Shown: positions 46,838 to 55,885 of the stretch, piece by piece
Layout of the letters: the number at the start of each line of letters is the position of its first letter
How positions within the stretch are numbered: the first letter of the stretch is position 1
DNA from: Citrobacter amalonaticus
Lineage (GTDB): Bacteria; Pseudomonadota; Gammaproteobacteria; Enterobacterales; Enterobacteriaceae
Direction: 5' to 3'
Assembly (NCBI RefSeq): GCF_018323885.1
Contig: NZ_AP024585.1
Span: 2,170,001 to 2,234,000 of the forward strand
DNA: 64,000 nucleotides
The notes under the pieces: generated by a model
What the model saw: only the letters and a program-made list of their open reading frames with translations
The model's database searches: none
What the model was told of the DNA's origin: nothing
Translations under genes and position numbers: made by a program

Positions 46838-48484
46838 ATGTCAAACAAACCCTTTCATTATCAGGATCCTTTTCCCCTTAAAAAGGATGATACCGAATAC
46901 ACCCTGCTGACCAGTGAATACGTCTCCGTCGCCGAATTTGAAGGACAAGAGATCCTTAAAGTCGATCCGGAAGCGTTAACACTGCTCGCGCGCCAGGCCT
47001 TCCATGACGCCTCATTTATGCTGCGCCCCGCACACCAACAACAGGTTGCTGATATTCTGCGCGACCCGGACGCCAGCGAAAACGACAAATATGTGGCGCT
47101 GCAGTTCCTGCGTAACTCTGACATCGCGGCGAAGGGTATTTTGCCAACCTGCCAGGATACCGGCACGGCGATTATTGTCGGCAAAAAAGGCCAGCGCGTC
47201 TGGACCGGTGGTGGTGATGAGGCGGCGCTGGCGCGTGGGGTATACAACACCTACATCGAAGATAACCTGCGCTACTCGCAAAACGCCGCGCTGGATATGT
47301 ATAAAGAGGTGAACACCGGCACCAACCTGCCGGCGCAGATTGACCTCTACAGCGTCGATGGCGATGAATACAAATTCCTTTGCATCGCGAAGGGCGGCGG
47401 CTCCGCAAACAAGACTTATCTCTATCAGGAAACCAAAGCGCTGCTCACACCGGGCAAACTGAAAAACTACCTGGTTGAGAAGATGCGGACGCTGGGAACC
47501 GCAGCATGTCCGCCATACCACATCGCCTTTGTGATCGGTGGGACGTCGGCAGAGGCGAACCTGAAAACCGTGAAGCTGGCGTCGGCGAAATACTATGACG
47601 AACTGCCGACCGAAGGGAATGAACATGGTCAGGCGTTCCGTGACGTCGAGCTGGAAAATGAACTGCTGACGGAGGCGCAAAACCTTGGTTTAGGCGCGCA
47701 GTTTGGCGGCAAATACTTTGCCCACGATATTCGCGTGATCCGTCTGCCGCGCCACGGCGCATCCTGTCCGGTCGGGATGGGCGTCTCCTGCTCAGCAGAT
47801 CGCAACATCAAAGCGAAGATCAACCGTAAAGGCATCTGGATCGAGAAGCTGGAGCACAATCCGGGTAAATACATTCCTGAAGAACTGCGTAAAGCGGGCG
47901 AAGGGGAAGCGGTTCGTGTTGACCTGAATCGTCCAATGAAAGCGATCCTCGAACAGCTGTCGCAATACCCGGTGTCGACCCGTCTTTCCCTGAACGGCAC
48001 GATCATTGTTGCTCGTGATATCGCGCACGCTAAATTAAAAGAGCGGATGGATAATGGCGAAGGGCTGCCGCAGTATGTAAAAGATCACCCGATTTACTAC
48101 GCCGGTCCGGCGAAGACGCCAGAAGGCTATGCCTCCGGTTCACTCGGTCCGACCACCGCCGGGCGTATGGATTCGTATGTTGATCAGCTTCAGTCGCAGG
48201 GCGGGAGTATGATCATGCTGGCGAAGGGTAACCGCAGTCAGCAGGTGACTGACGCCTGTCAAAAACACGGCGGATTCTACCTCGGCAGCATTGGTGGTCC
48301 GGCGGCCGTACTGGCGCAGGGCAGCATCAAGAGCCTGGAGTGCGTGGAGTATCCGGAACTGGGAATGGAAGCGATCTGGAAAATCGAAGTCGAAGATTTC
48401 CCGGCCTTTATTCTCGTTGACGATAAAGGAAACGACTTCTTCCAGCAGATTCAGACGTCGCAGTGCGCACGCTGCGTTAAGTAA
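46838..48484 (+). CDS. fumA: Class I fumarase FumA
   Basis: This 548-residue iron-sulfur fumarase interconverts fumarate and malate in the TCA cycle. The cysteines that bind the oxygen-labile [4Fe-4S] cluster are at Cys105, Cys224 and Cys318. In E. coli it is the aerobic, iron-replete enzyme, sensitive to superoxide, and is replaced by FumC under oxidative stress or iron limitation. It precedes fumC, with a terminator and a SoxS-box promoter between. The ATG follows AAGTGAGAGAACA. Confidence 0.97.
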   Translation: MSNKPFHYQDPFPLKKDDTEYTLLTSEYVSVAEFEGQEILKVDPEALTLLARQAFHDASFMLRPAHQQQVADILRDPDASENDKYVALQFLRNSDIAAKGILPTCQDTGTAIIVGKKGQRVWTGGGDEAALARGVYNTYIEDNLRYSQNAALDMYKEVNTGTNLPAQIDLYSVDGDEYKFLCIAKGGGSANKTYLYQETKALLTPGKLKNYLVEKMRTLGTAACPPYHIAFVIGGTSAEANLKTVKLASAKYYDELPTEGNEHGQAFRDVELENELLTEAQNLGLGAQFGGKYFAHDIRVIRLPRHGASCPVGMGVSCSADRNIKAKINRKGIWIEKLEHNPGKYIPEELRKAGEGEAVRVDLNRPMKAILEQLSQYPVSTRLSLNGTIIVARDIAHAKLKERMDNGEGLPQYVKDHPIYYAGPAKTPEGYASGSLGPTTAGRMDSYVDQLQSQGGSMIMLAKGNRSQQVTDACQKHGGFYLGSIGGPAAVLAQGSIKSLECVEYPELGMEAIWKIEVEDFPAFILVDDKGNDFFQQIQTSQCARCVK

Positions 48485-48490
48485 CGTCAG

Positions 48491-48514
48491 CCGCCCTTCG
48501 GGGCGGTTTTTTTT
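48491..48514 (+). terminator. Intrinsic terminator of fumA
   Basis: CCGCCC and GGGCGG around a UUCG tetraloop, followed by eight T residues. Its T-tract runs into the SoxS box of fumC. Confidence 0.95.
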
Positions 48515-48557
48515 ATCGCACAAACCACCAAACGGTGGTGCTGTCATCGTTGATACT
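48515..48557 (+). promoter_or_regulatory. fumC promoter with SoxS/MarA box
   Basis: ATCGCACAAACCACCAAAC (48515-48533) fits the soxbox consensus AYnGCACnnWnnRYYAAAY at all defined positions. A -10-like GATACT lies at 48552-48557, so the box ends over the -35 position, a class II layout in which SoxS contacts polymerase at the -35. This explains induction of fumC when FumA is inactivated. Confidence 0.85.
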
Positions 48558-48625
48558 CATAAGACCGCAAGCATGTGGGCAATGTCGAACATAACCTAAT
48601 CAATTCATTATATAAGGAGCAGGTC

Positions 48626-50029
48626 ATGGTAACGGTACGCAGCGAGAAAGATTCGATGGGCGCGATTGATGTCCCGGCAGATAAACTGTGGGGGGCACAA
48701 ACCCAACGTTCACTTGAGCATTTTCGGATCTCCACCGAGAAAATGCCCGTCTCGCTGATCCACGCGCTGGCGCTCACCAAGCGTGCAGCGGCAAAGGTTA
48801 ACGACGATTTAGGGTTGCTGGCCGCCGACAAAGCTGCCGCCATTATGCAGGCCGCGGATGAGGTGCTGGCAGATAAACACGCGGAGGAATTCCCTCTGGC
48901 TATCTGGCAGACCGGGTCGGGTACGCAAAGCAACATGAATATGAACGAAGTGCTGGCAAACCGGGCCAGTGAGCTGTTGGGCGGCGTTCGCGGCATGGAG
49001 CGCAAAGTCCATCCAAATGATGACGTCAACAAGAGCCAGAGTTCGAACGACGTCTTCCCGACGGCAATGCATGTGGCTGCGCTGCTGGCGTTGCGCAATC
49101 ATTTGATTCCGCAGTTGCAGGTGTTGTTGAAGACGCTGAACGAGAAATCAGACGCTTTCGCCGATATTGTCAAAATTGGCCGTACTCATCTCCAGGACGC
49201 CACGCCGCTGACGCTGGGACAGGAGATTTCTGGCTGGGTGGCGATGTTAGAACATAACCTGAGGCACATTGAAAACAGTCTGCCGCACGTGGCGGAACTG
49301 GCGTTGGGCGGAACAGCGGTCGGCACCGGGCTGAATACGCATCCGGAATATGCCCGTCGCGTCGCCGATGAACTGGCGGCCATCACCCAGGCTCCCTTTG
49401 TCACCGCGCCGAACAAGTTCGAAGCGCTGGCGACCTGTGATGCGCTGGTTCATGCTCACGGCGCGCTGAAAGGGCTGGCGGCGTCGCTAATGAAAATCGC
49501 CAACGATGTGCGTTGGCTGGCGTCGGGGCCACGCTGTGGCATTGGCGAAATCGCCATCCCGGAAAATGAACCGGGCAGCTCGATCATGCCGGGCAAGGTT
49601 AACCCGACCCAGTGTGAGGCGCTGACGATGCTGTGTTGTCAGGTGATGGGGAACGATGTGGCGATTAACATCGGCGGCGCATCAGGTAACTTCGAACTGA
49701 ACGTCTTCCGTCCGATGGTGATCCACAACTTCCTGCAATCGGTGCGTCTGCTGGCGGACGGTATGGAAAGTTTCAACGAGCATTGTGCGGTCGGTATCGA
49801 ACCCAATCGTGAGCGGATTAATCAGTTGCTCAATGAATCACTGATGCTTGTCACCGCGTTGAATACCCATATCGGCTACGACAAAGCGGCGGAAATCGCC
49901 AAGAAAGCACATAAAGAGGGGCTGACGCTGAAAGCTGCGGCTCTGGCGCTGGGCTATCTCACCGAAGTGGAGTTTGACAGCTGGGTGCGGCCAGAGCAGA
50001 TGGTCGGCAGTATGAAACCAGGTCGTTAA
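48626..50029 (+). CDS. fumC: Class II fumarase FumC
   Basis: This 467-residue iron-independent fumarase is a homotetramer of the fumarase/aspartase superfamily, with signature [13 protein letters not shown] and the SSNDVFPT and [16 protein letters not shown] segments. It is stable to superoxide. The start [12 protein letters not shown] follows AAGGAGCAGGTC; the longer frame upstream is not conserved. SoxS control is supported by the upstream box. Its stop shares four bases with convergent tus. Confidence 0.98.
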   Translation: MVTVRSEKDSMGAIDVPADKLWGAQTQRSLEHFRISTEKMPVSLIHALALTKRAAAKVNDDLGLLAADKAAAIMQAADEVLADKHAEEFPLAIWQTGSGTQSNMNMNEVLANRASELLGGVRGMERKVHPNDDVNKSQSSNDVFPTAMHVAALLALRNHLIPQLQVLLKTLNEKSDAFADIVKIGRTHLQDATPLTLGQEISGWVAMLEHNLRHIENSLPHVAELALGGTAVGTGLNTHPEYARRVADELAAITQAPFVTAPNKFEALATCDALVHAHGALKGLAASLMKIANDVRWLASGPRCGIGEIAIPENEPGSSIMPGKVNPTQCEALTMLCCQVMGNDVAINIGGASGNFELNVFRPMVIHNFLQSVRLLADGMESFNEHCAVGIEPNRERINQLLNESLMLVTALNTHIGYDKAAEIAKKAHKEGLTLKAAALALGYLTEVEFDSWVRPEQMVGSMKPGR

Positions 50030-50955
50030 TCCGCTACATACAGGTGCAGCCGCGGAATTATCAGACGCAGCGGCTGCGCCTGCGGTTTAAATCGATGCTG
50101 TATGTTTTCGGCATCGTAGTTCAGTAGCTCGCCAATATCCGGCATACCTGCGCCGTTTTCCGTATTGATCAACGCGATAAGCGGCGTAGGGCAGGCATGC
50201 TGTACCTGCTTTTGCTCGCCTTTGTACCAGACCCGGGCAATGGGCTGGACTTTGACCGGACGCTTAATTTTGAGTTTTGCCTGTTGTGGCAGGGCGGCGA
50301 TATCCTGATATTCACGCTCCAGTTTTGCCTGCCACTCCTCGCGGGTCCAGGGATGTACGCTGCGCGGCGTATTCAGACTCTTTTCCAGTTGCGCCAGTAC
50401 CTCATCGCGTTGCAAATTCTTGATGATATGTTTATTCGCCCAGCCAAAACGCAACGTCGCCGGATCGTTTATCACCGTCAGCGTCCGATAGGCATTGAGC
50501 GTAATCAGCCCCGGCAGATGGCGATGGACCCATTCAAAGCGCGCCGCAGACGGCAAACCGGACTCCACGGTGACAATATGCTCAAAAGTGGTTTTCAACT
50601 GATTGATGCGCTGTACCAGATTTTCCAGCGCCGCCTGGCTGGCACTGCCCACCTGATAGCACAGCACGCCCGGCAGACGCACCGCCGCTTTACTGCTACG
50701 TGTTTCGGACTGCTGCTGAATAAACAGGTGGCGATAGTGCGCCAGCGCCAACGCTTCGGCCTCTTTACCCAGATGCTGCTTCACCGCAATGGTATCCAGC
50801 GGGGCGTGCTCGGCCTCTTTGGTTACCTCCGGCAGCGAAAAGACACGGGCAATCATCAGATGATGTTCTCCGAGCGCTTGCGTTAGTTCAGCCAGCGTCT
50901 GCTCCATCTGGCGAAATGTGGTGTTCAGTCTGTCGACAAGATCGTAACGGGCCAT
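50026..50955 (-). CDS. tus: Replication terminator protein Tus
   Basis: This 309-residue monomeric protein binds Ter sites and blocks DnaB-driven forks from one side. It matches E. coli Tus over its full length, for example [23 protein letters not shown] and [18 protein letters not shown]. The ATG at 50955 is the conserved start ([10 protein letters not shown]). A Ter site overlaps its promoter, giving autoregulation. It converges on fumC with overlapping stops and lies just downstream of rstAB on the same strand. Confidence 0.97.
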   Translation of the reverse strand: MARYDLVDRLNTTFRQMEQTLAELTQALGEHHLMIARVFSLPEVTKEAEHAPLDTIAVKQHLGKEAEALALAHYRHLFIQQQSETRSSKAAVRLPGVLCYQVGSASQAALENLVQRINQLKTTFEHIVTVESGLPSAARFEWVHRHLPGLITLNAYRTLTVINDPATLRFGWANKHIIKNLQRDEVLAQLEKSLNTPRSVHPWTREEWQAKLEREYQDIAALPQQAKLKIKRPVKVQPIARVWYKGEQKQVQHACPTPLIALINTENGAGMPDIGELLNYDAENIQHRFKPQAQPLRLIIPRLHLYVAD

Positions 50956-50963
50956 TGCGCACC

Positions 50964-50986
50964 TCATTAGTTACAACATACTCTAT
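50964..50986 (-). other. Tus-binding replication arrest site (TerB-like)
   Basis: On the minus strand the core AGTATGTTGTAACTAA matches E. coli TerB exactly at the positions that matter, including the G-C pair at position 6. It is 9 bases upstream of tus. The 5' (non-permissive) end faces higher coordinates, so forks moving right to left would be stopped here and forks moving left to right pass. Confidence 0.92.
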
Positions 50987-51028
50987 ATATAGCACGTTAT
51001 CTCGCCTGCGACTACCGTGCGAATAGCG

Positions 51029-52330
51029 TCAGCCAGCGGTTAATTCAGGAATTGTGTGCCAGATCGGCCAACAAAAGCTGAAGCGAGCGCCACCCAGTTC
51101 ACTTTCCCCGCAGCTCACCGTGCCACCCATCGCCTGGGCGATGGAATAGACAATCGCCAGACCCAGACCGCACCCGCCGGTGGCGCGGTCCCGACTCGGA
51201 TCCAGACGGACAAAAGGCTCAAAAACAGTCTCCCTGGCTTCCGGGGCAATGCCCGGTCCGTCATCGTCGACAGTCAGCGTGGCGAAACGATCGCTGAGCT
51301 GCAGGCTTATCTGCACCGTGGACTGGCAGTAGCGCAGCGCGTTGTTCAGCAGATTATCCAGCACGCGCTCCATCAGTCGCATATCCAGCGCACCGTAGTT
51401 ACCCCGGGCGAGATGCGGAACCTGCAATGTCCGATCAGGATTCACGCTTTGCACATCATCAATATGCGCTGTGAGCCAGGCCGGGAGATCCGGCTCGCTA
51501 AGATGCAGTTCATTCTGCGGCCTGTCGAGGCGGGCGTAAGTTAACAGCTCCTCAATTAAGGCTTCGAGCTGTCCGATATCGCGATTGAGTGCCAGAGATT
51601 CTTGTTCCGTGAGATTTTCACTCATCTCCAGTCGGTAGCGAAGGCGAACCAGCGGGGTGCGCAATTCATGGGCAATCCCGTCGATCAGCTGTTTTTTACT
51701 GGCAATCAACGCATTGATATTGTCCGCCATCTGATTAAAAGCAATGCCCAGCCGTTCAAAACTGGAGCCGCTGTCAAAATGCAGTCGTTCACTGAGATGA
51801 CCTTTACCGAACCGCTGGGCGGCGGCTTCCAGTCGCAGCATTTCCTGCCAGTGTGGACGCATCCAGATAAACACCGGAAAGGCCAGTGAGATGGCGATAA
51901 ACGCCATCAGCGCGATATCCAGCAGGCGCATCTGATGGAGAAAATAGAGATAGGGTACGGGACCCACGGCCAGCACGTAATGACTGCGCGGAATGCGCTG
52001 AATGAAGGTGTACTGATCGTCGAGTGCAATGATGTCGCCTTCACGCAGACGCTGCATACTCTGATCATCCAGCGTGAATTTTGTCAGTGGCTCAACGCGC
52101 AGGTCAAAAGAGAGATTGAGGTCCATCTCTTTGAGCGTTTTACCCCAGTCGCGCGGCGGGATCTCGCGTAACTCGCTGCGCATCAGATACAGCGAGCTTT
52201 TCATCAGGTCATCGAGCGACTGCCTGCCAGCCCGCTCTGCGGTGAATTTATACACCAGCCCGACCAGCAGGGTCATCACCAGAAAGCAGACAAACAGCAG
52301 GAGATAAAACTGCACGAACAGTTTCTTCAT
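51029..52330 (-). CDS. rstB: Sensor histidine kinase RstB
   Basis: This 433-residue two-component kinase has an N-terminal membrane helix, a periplasmic sensor loop, a second helix near residue 140 and a HAMP domain. The dimerisation/phospho-acceptor motif is GIAHELRTPLVRL, and the ATPase has N (LLNNALRY), G1 (DDGPGIAP) and G2 (GCGLGLAI) boxes. It phosphorylates RstA. rstB directly follows rstA, its start abutting the rstA stop. In E. coli and Salmonella rstAB is part of the PhoP regulon and controls asr among others, also present in this window. Confidence 0.96.
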   Translation of the reverse strand: MKKLFVQFYLLLFVCFLVMTLLVGLVYKFTAERAGRQSLDDLMKSSLYLMRSELREIPPRDWGKTLKEMDLNLSFDLRVEPLTKFTLDDQSMQRLREGDIIALDDQYTFIQRIPRSHYVLAVGPVPYLYFLHQMRLLDIALMAFIAISLAFPVFIWMRPHWQEMLRLEAAAQRFGKGHLSERLHFDSGSSFERLGIAFNQMADNINALIASKKQLIDGIAHELRTPLVRLRYRLEMSENLTEQESLALNRDIGQLEALIEELLTYARLDRPQNELHLSEPDLPAWLTAHIDDVQSVNPDRTLQVPHLARGNYGALDMRLMERVLDNLLNNALRYCQSTVQISLQLSDRFATLTVDDDGPGIAPEARETVFEPFVRLDPSRDRATGGCGLGLAIVYSIAQAMGGTVSCGESELGGARFSFCWPIWHTIPELTAG

Positions 52331-53077
52331 TTACATCCCCGAATGCCGTGATGGCACATCATCCCAGGCGTGCGGGGCAAACAGATAGCCTTTATTGCGT
52401 ACCGTTTTAATACGATAGGGTTCAGCCGCATTATCGAGCAGTTTCTTACGCAGACGCGAAATGGCGACATCGACGCTGCGATCCATGCCGTCGTAGCTTA
52501 CACCGCGCAGATTTTTCAGCAGCGCATCGCGGTCCATAATCTGACCGGCGTGCGTGGCGAGTTCCCATAGCAGCTCGAAATCCGCGGTGGAAAGTATAAC
52601 CTGTTCACCACTGAGCAAAACGACACGGTTGATGGGGTCGATAGTCAGGGAACCAAAGCGCAGCGTTTTATGCGGCGTGACGGCGGCAGGCTGAATCCCT
52701 TTGCTATGGCCTGACTGATCGCTCTGTCGCAGATGCAGCCGCAGACGGGCCAGCAAGACCGCTGGTGGCGTGGTCTTCAGAATGTAATCGCAGGCGCCCA
52801 TTTCCAGCGCCAGGATGTGGTTCATGTCGCTGTCCAGCGAAGTGAGGAGGACGATCGGGCCCTGCCATTGCCCTTGCAGGTCACGACAGAGAGTCATGCC
52901 GTCTTTACCGGGGAGCATAATATCCAGCAATACCAGGTCCGGCTGAACCTGGAGGATCCGCGCTTCAGCCAGATCGCCACGCGGCTCGACAATCACATCG
53001 AAATCGTGTTTAGCCAGATAGGCCGCAATGAGCGCGCCGACCTCAGGATCGTCTTCAACAAATACAATCGTGTTCAT
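52331..53077 (-). CDS. rstA: Response regulator RstA
   Basis: This 248-residue OmpR-family response regulator has a receiver domain with phospho-acceptor Asp52 (LVLLDIMLPG) and a C-terminal winged-helix DNA-binding domain (SVDVAISRLRKKLLDNAAEPYRIKTVRNKGYLF). It is nine residues longer at the C-terminus than E. coli RstA, ending in a DDVPSRHSGM tail. In E. coli RstA activates asr under acid and acts with PhoP signals. It is divergent from ydgC. Confidence 0.96.
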   Translation of the reverse strand: MNTIVFVEDDPEVGALIAAYLAKHDFDVIVEPRGDLAEARILQVQPDLVLLDIMLPGKDGMTLCRDLQGQWQGPIVLLTSLDSDMNHILALEMGACDYILKTTPPAVLLARLRLHLRQSDQSGHSKGIQPAAVTPHKTLRFGSLTIDPINRVVLLSGEQVILSTADFELLWELATHAGQIMDRDALLKNLRGVSYDGMDRSVDVAISRLRKKLLDNAAEPYRIKTVRNKGYLFAPHAWDDVPSRHSGM

Positions 53078-53132
53078 CGTCTTGATTGCCGATCAAAAAC
53101 GTCAACATACACCGCCGGGGCGTTACCTTCCA

Positions 53133-53149
53133 TTAATCTTTCCTAAACG
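53133..53149 (-). promoter_or_regulatory. Possible PhoP box upstream of rstA
   Basis: On the minus strand CGTTTA-GGAAA-GATTAA resembles the PhoP direct repeat, one half good (GTTTA) and one degenerate, 56 bases upstream of the rstA ATG. A -10 is not obvious at the usual 12-base spacing. rstA is PhoP-dependent in E. coli, which raises the prior. Confidence 0.45.
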
Positions 53150-53203
53150 GTGATGCTTCCGTTATGCTGGTTGCTGATGTTATTGATGTGTAAAGGCAAG
53201 GTA

Positions 53204-53539
53204 ATGGGACTCGTGATTAAAGCCGCGCTGGGTGCGCTGGTTGTGGTGTTGATTGGGTTGCTGGCAAAAACGAAGAATTACTACATTGCAGGGCTCATCC
53301 CGCTGTTCCCGACATTCGCGCTGATTGCCCATTATATCGTGGCCAGCGAGCGGGGCATTGACGCGCTAAGAACGACCATTGTCTTCAGCATGTGGTCGAT
53401 TATTCCCTATTTTGTCTATCTCGTTTCGCTGTGGTATTTCACCGGTTTTCTGAAGCTGCCAGTGGCGCTGGGCGGGGCAGTGATCTGCTGGTGCCTGAGC
53501 GCCTGGCTGCTGATCTTTTGCTGGGTCAAACTGCACTAA
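53204..53539 (+). CDS. ydgC: GlpM-family inner-membrane protein YdgC
   Basis: This 111-residue protein with four predicted membrane helices belongs to the GlpM family and matches E. coli YdgC in length. The start MGLVIKAALG at 53204 follows AAAGGCAAGGTA; the frame runs 18 codons upstream, but that part is not conserved. Function is unknown; the Pseudomonas relative GlpM affects alginate production. It converges on folM, sharing the four bases CTAA at their stops. Confidence 0.9.
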   Translation: MGLVIKAALGALVVVLIGLLAKTKNYYIAGLIPLFPTFALIAHYIVASERGIDALRTTIVFSMWSIIPYFVYLVSLWYFTGFLKLPVALGGAVICWCLSAWLLIFCWVKLH

Positions 53540-54258
53540 CGCAGATGACGGCCACCGTCTACGGCGAAGCTACGACCCGTCACAAAACAACTGGTTAGCA
53601 GATAATCGATTAAATCGATCACCTCCTTTTCCCCCGGAGCCGTTTTCATCAGCGATTTGTTTAGCGCCTGCTGGCGGTACTCGGCGTCATCCCCCTCGTT
53701 AAACAGGATCAGCGAAGGGGCAATGGCGTTGACCTTCACCTCTGGCGCGAGCTTGCGGGCAAATGAACGGGTCATATTATCCAGCGCCGCTTTACTGGCG
53801 GCATAAGCGATATGCTTGTCACTGCCTTTCTCCACAACGTAGTCGGTAAAGTGAATGATGTCAGCGGCGGCGTGACCATGCCCGCGTAGCATGCCTTCGA
53901 GCGCATGGTTAAGCAGATAGGGGGCATTGACGTGGATTTGCATCATACAGGCCAGGACATCAGAGAGCGGTGTTCCCGGCTTCTCTGCCATCCATGCGCT
54001 GGCATTGTGGACGATGGCGCGCAGACCGCTGGCGCGTTCTTTTACCGTATCGGCGAAGGTAAGAATGCCTTCATTGGTGGAGAAATCAGCCTGAATGCAC
54101 AGGGCGCCCGCTTTGGTCAGCCCGTCAATCGCCGGATAATGCGTCCGGTAACTGACGATCACCGGCTGTTTCTGGTTGATAAAGTGCCAGGCAATGGCGA
54201 GGCCGATACGGCGGCCACCACCGGTCACTAAAATGGGCAGAGGGTGTTGGGTTCCCAT
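53536..54258 (-). CDS. folM: Dihydromonapterin reductase FolM
   Basis: This 240-residue short-chain dehydrogenase has the N-terminal NADPH motif TGGGRRIG, and a catalytic Tyr-Lys in the SDR pattern YAASK (IAYAASKAALDNM). It reduces dihydromonapterin to tetrahydromonapterin, and weakly dihydrofolate. The start MGTQHPLPIL follows AAGGAGTTTTTCG. E. coli FolM is 240 aa. It is downstream of ydgI on the same strand. Confidence 0.96.
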   Translation of the reverse strand: MGTQHPLPILVTGGGRRIGLAIAWHFINQKQPVIVSYRTHYPAIDGLTKAGALCIQADFSTNEGILTFADTVKERASGLRAIVHNASAWMAEKPGTPLSDVLACMMQIHVNAPYLLNHALEGMLRGHGHAAADIIHFTDYVVEKGSDKHIAYAASKAALDNMTRSFARKLAPEVKVNAIAPSLILFNEGDDAEYRQQALNKSLMKTAPGEKEVIDLIDYLLTSCFVTGRSFAVDGGRHLR

Positions 54259-54316
54259 CGAAAAACTCCTTATGCGCCTGCGAATCAGGCTATTAGCGTC
54301 AAACGATGGGATGCGT

Positions 54317-55699
54317 TTACCCCACCAGCAGCCAGGTCGCCGGTACGGCGGCAACCAGCAACAGACCAATCAGAACCATTTCCTGTCGGTTCAAAACGTT
54401 ATCATGCGTATGCGTCTTACGAGCATACAGGAACACCAGCAGACCCGGAGCATAAAGCACCACGGAGAGCAGCAGGTGCATCGGCCCGGAAGCATACAAT
54501 AACCATAAGCCATAAATGCATGCACCGACACCTACCGCCTGATGAAGCGGACGGGTGGCGATTTTCAGCAGGAAGGCGCCGACGAGGAAATAGGGGACCA
54601 GAATCATCTCTGAGGCGATGGTCAGCAGCGTGTTGTAATCCGAACCGGTTAGCCAGATCAGCACCAGACAGACCTGAACGCAGAGGTTGGTGAGCCACAG
54701 TGAAGCCGATGGCGCGCCTTGCGCATTTTGACGGGCGAAAATCCGCGGGAAGGCTTTATGCGTTGAGGCAAGGAACGGGACTTCCGCCGCCATAATCGTC
54801 CAGCTCAGATAGGCTCCACAAACGGAGACAATCAGACCCGCCGCAATGATAATCTCACCCCACGGCCCCATCATTTTGACCATCAGACCTGCCATTGACG
54901 GGTTACGGATCTCCGCCAGTTCCGGGCGGGCAACTACGCCAAGCGAGAGCAGAGTGACCAGCAGATAAACGGCAAGCGCAGAGAGCACCGCTAACAGCGT
55001 GGCGCGACCGACATCATGTTTGTTACGCGCCCGCGCCGAGACGACGACCGCGCCTTCCACACCGATGAATACCCACAGCGTGATGAGCATCGTGTTCTTA
55101 ACCTGTTCCCAGACCGGGACACCCAGCGCGAGGCCGGTAAAGTCGAGGCTGAAAACCTCAAGCTTAAACGCCATAAAGGCCAGCAGGATAAACAGACCGA
55201 GCGGCAGCAATTTCGCCAGCGTTGCCACCAGGTTGATGCTGGCCGCCGTTTGTACGCCGCGCAGCACCAGAAAATGCACCACCCACAGCAGAATCGACGC
55301 ACCGACGATCGCCTGCCAGGTATTGCCGTCGCCAAACAGACGCCACTCCGGCGTATCGGTGAAGAAACTGAGAGCAGAGAAGACAATGACCAGATAGGAG
55401 ACGTTGGCAATCACCGCGCACAGCCAGTAGCCCCAGGCCGAGCAGAACCCGATCAGCTCACCGAAACCTTCGCGGGCATAGGTGAAGATGCCGCCATCCA
55501 GTTCGGGACGGATACGGGTCAGGATTAGCATGGCAAACGCCAGCAGCAATATCCCGGCCCCGGTAATCGCCCAGCCAATAAGTAACGCCGACGGGCTGGC
55601 GACAGCGGCCATATTCTGCGGCAGACTGAAAACACCTGCGCCAAGCATTGAGCTTAAAACCAGCGCGGTGAGAGCGCTCAGTCCCAGTTTCTTTTCCAT
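54317..55699 (-). CDS. ydgI: Amino acid/polyamine antiporter-family protein YdgI
   Basis: This 460-residue APC-superfamily transporter has 12 to 13 predicted membrane helices. The start helix MEKKLGLSALTALVLSSMLGAGVFSLP with the GAG substrate motif is typical of the basic amino acid/polyamine antiporter (ArcD-type) group. It is commonly annotated as an arginine/ornithine antiporter, but there is no direct evidence for the substrate here. ATG 55699 is chosen by the E. coli length; an upstream in-frame ATG (MYHGIT) is not conserved. Confidence 0.9.
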   Translation of the reverse strand: MEKKLGLSALTALVLSSMLGAGVFSLPQNMAAVASPSALLIGWAITGAGILLLAFAMLILTRIRPELDGGIFTYAREGFGELIGFCSAWGYWLCAVIANVSYLVIVFSALSFFTDTPEWRLFGDGNTWQAIVGASILLWVVHFLVLRGVQTAASINLVATLAKLLPLGLFILLAFMAFKLEVFSLDFTGLALGVPVWEQVKNTMLITLWVFIGVEGAVVVSARARNKHDVGRATLLAVLSALAVYLLVTLLSLGVVARPELAEIRNPSMAGLMVKMMGPWGEIIIAAGLIVSVCGAYLSWTIMAAEVPFLASTHKAFPRIFARQNAQGAPSASLWLTNLCVQVCLVLIWLTGSDYNTLLTIASEMILVPYFLVGAFLLKIATRPLHQAVGVGACIYGLWLLYASGPMHLLLSVVLYAPGLLVFLYARKTHTHDNVLNRQEMVLIGLLLVAAVPATWLLVG

Positions 55700-55845
55700 G
55701 GTTATCCCGTGGTACAAACGATCGATGGAGAATAATTATTGTGGCAAAGCGCATAAAAATGGTGAAAGCCACTAAGGCGCGGGATTTTACGGAGAGAAGA
55801 GACTGCATGCAATGATCAGAGGAAAATTTGTGCCTGATAAAGCGA

Positions 55846-55866
55846 AAGGCGGCATAAAGCCGCCTT
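55846..55866. terminator. Hairpin between ydgH and ydgI
   Basis: AAGGCGGC and GCCGCCTT form an 8-bp stem with a 5-base loop downstream of the ydgH stop. The T-run on the minus strand is poor (TCGCTTTATC). Confidence 0.6.
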
Positions 55867-55885
55867 ATTTTATGACCGGAGAGCC

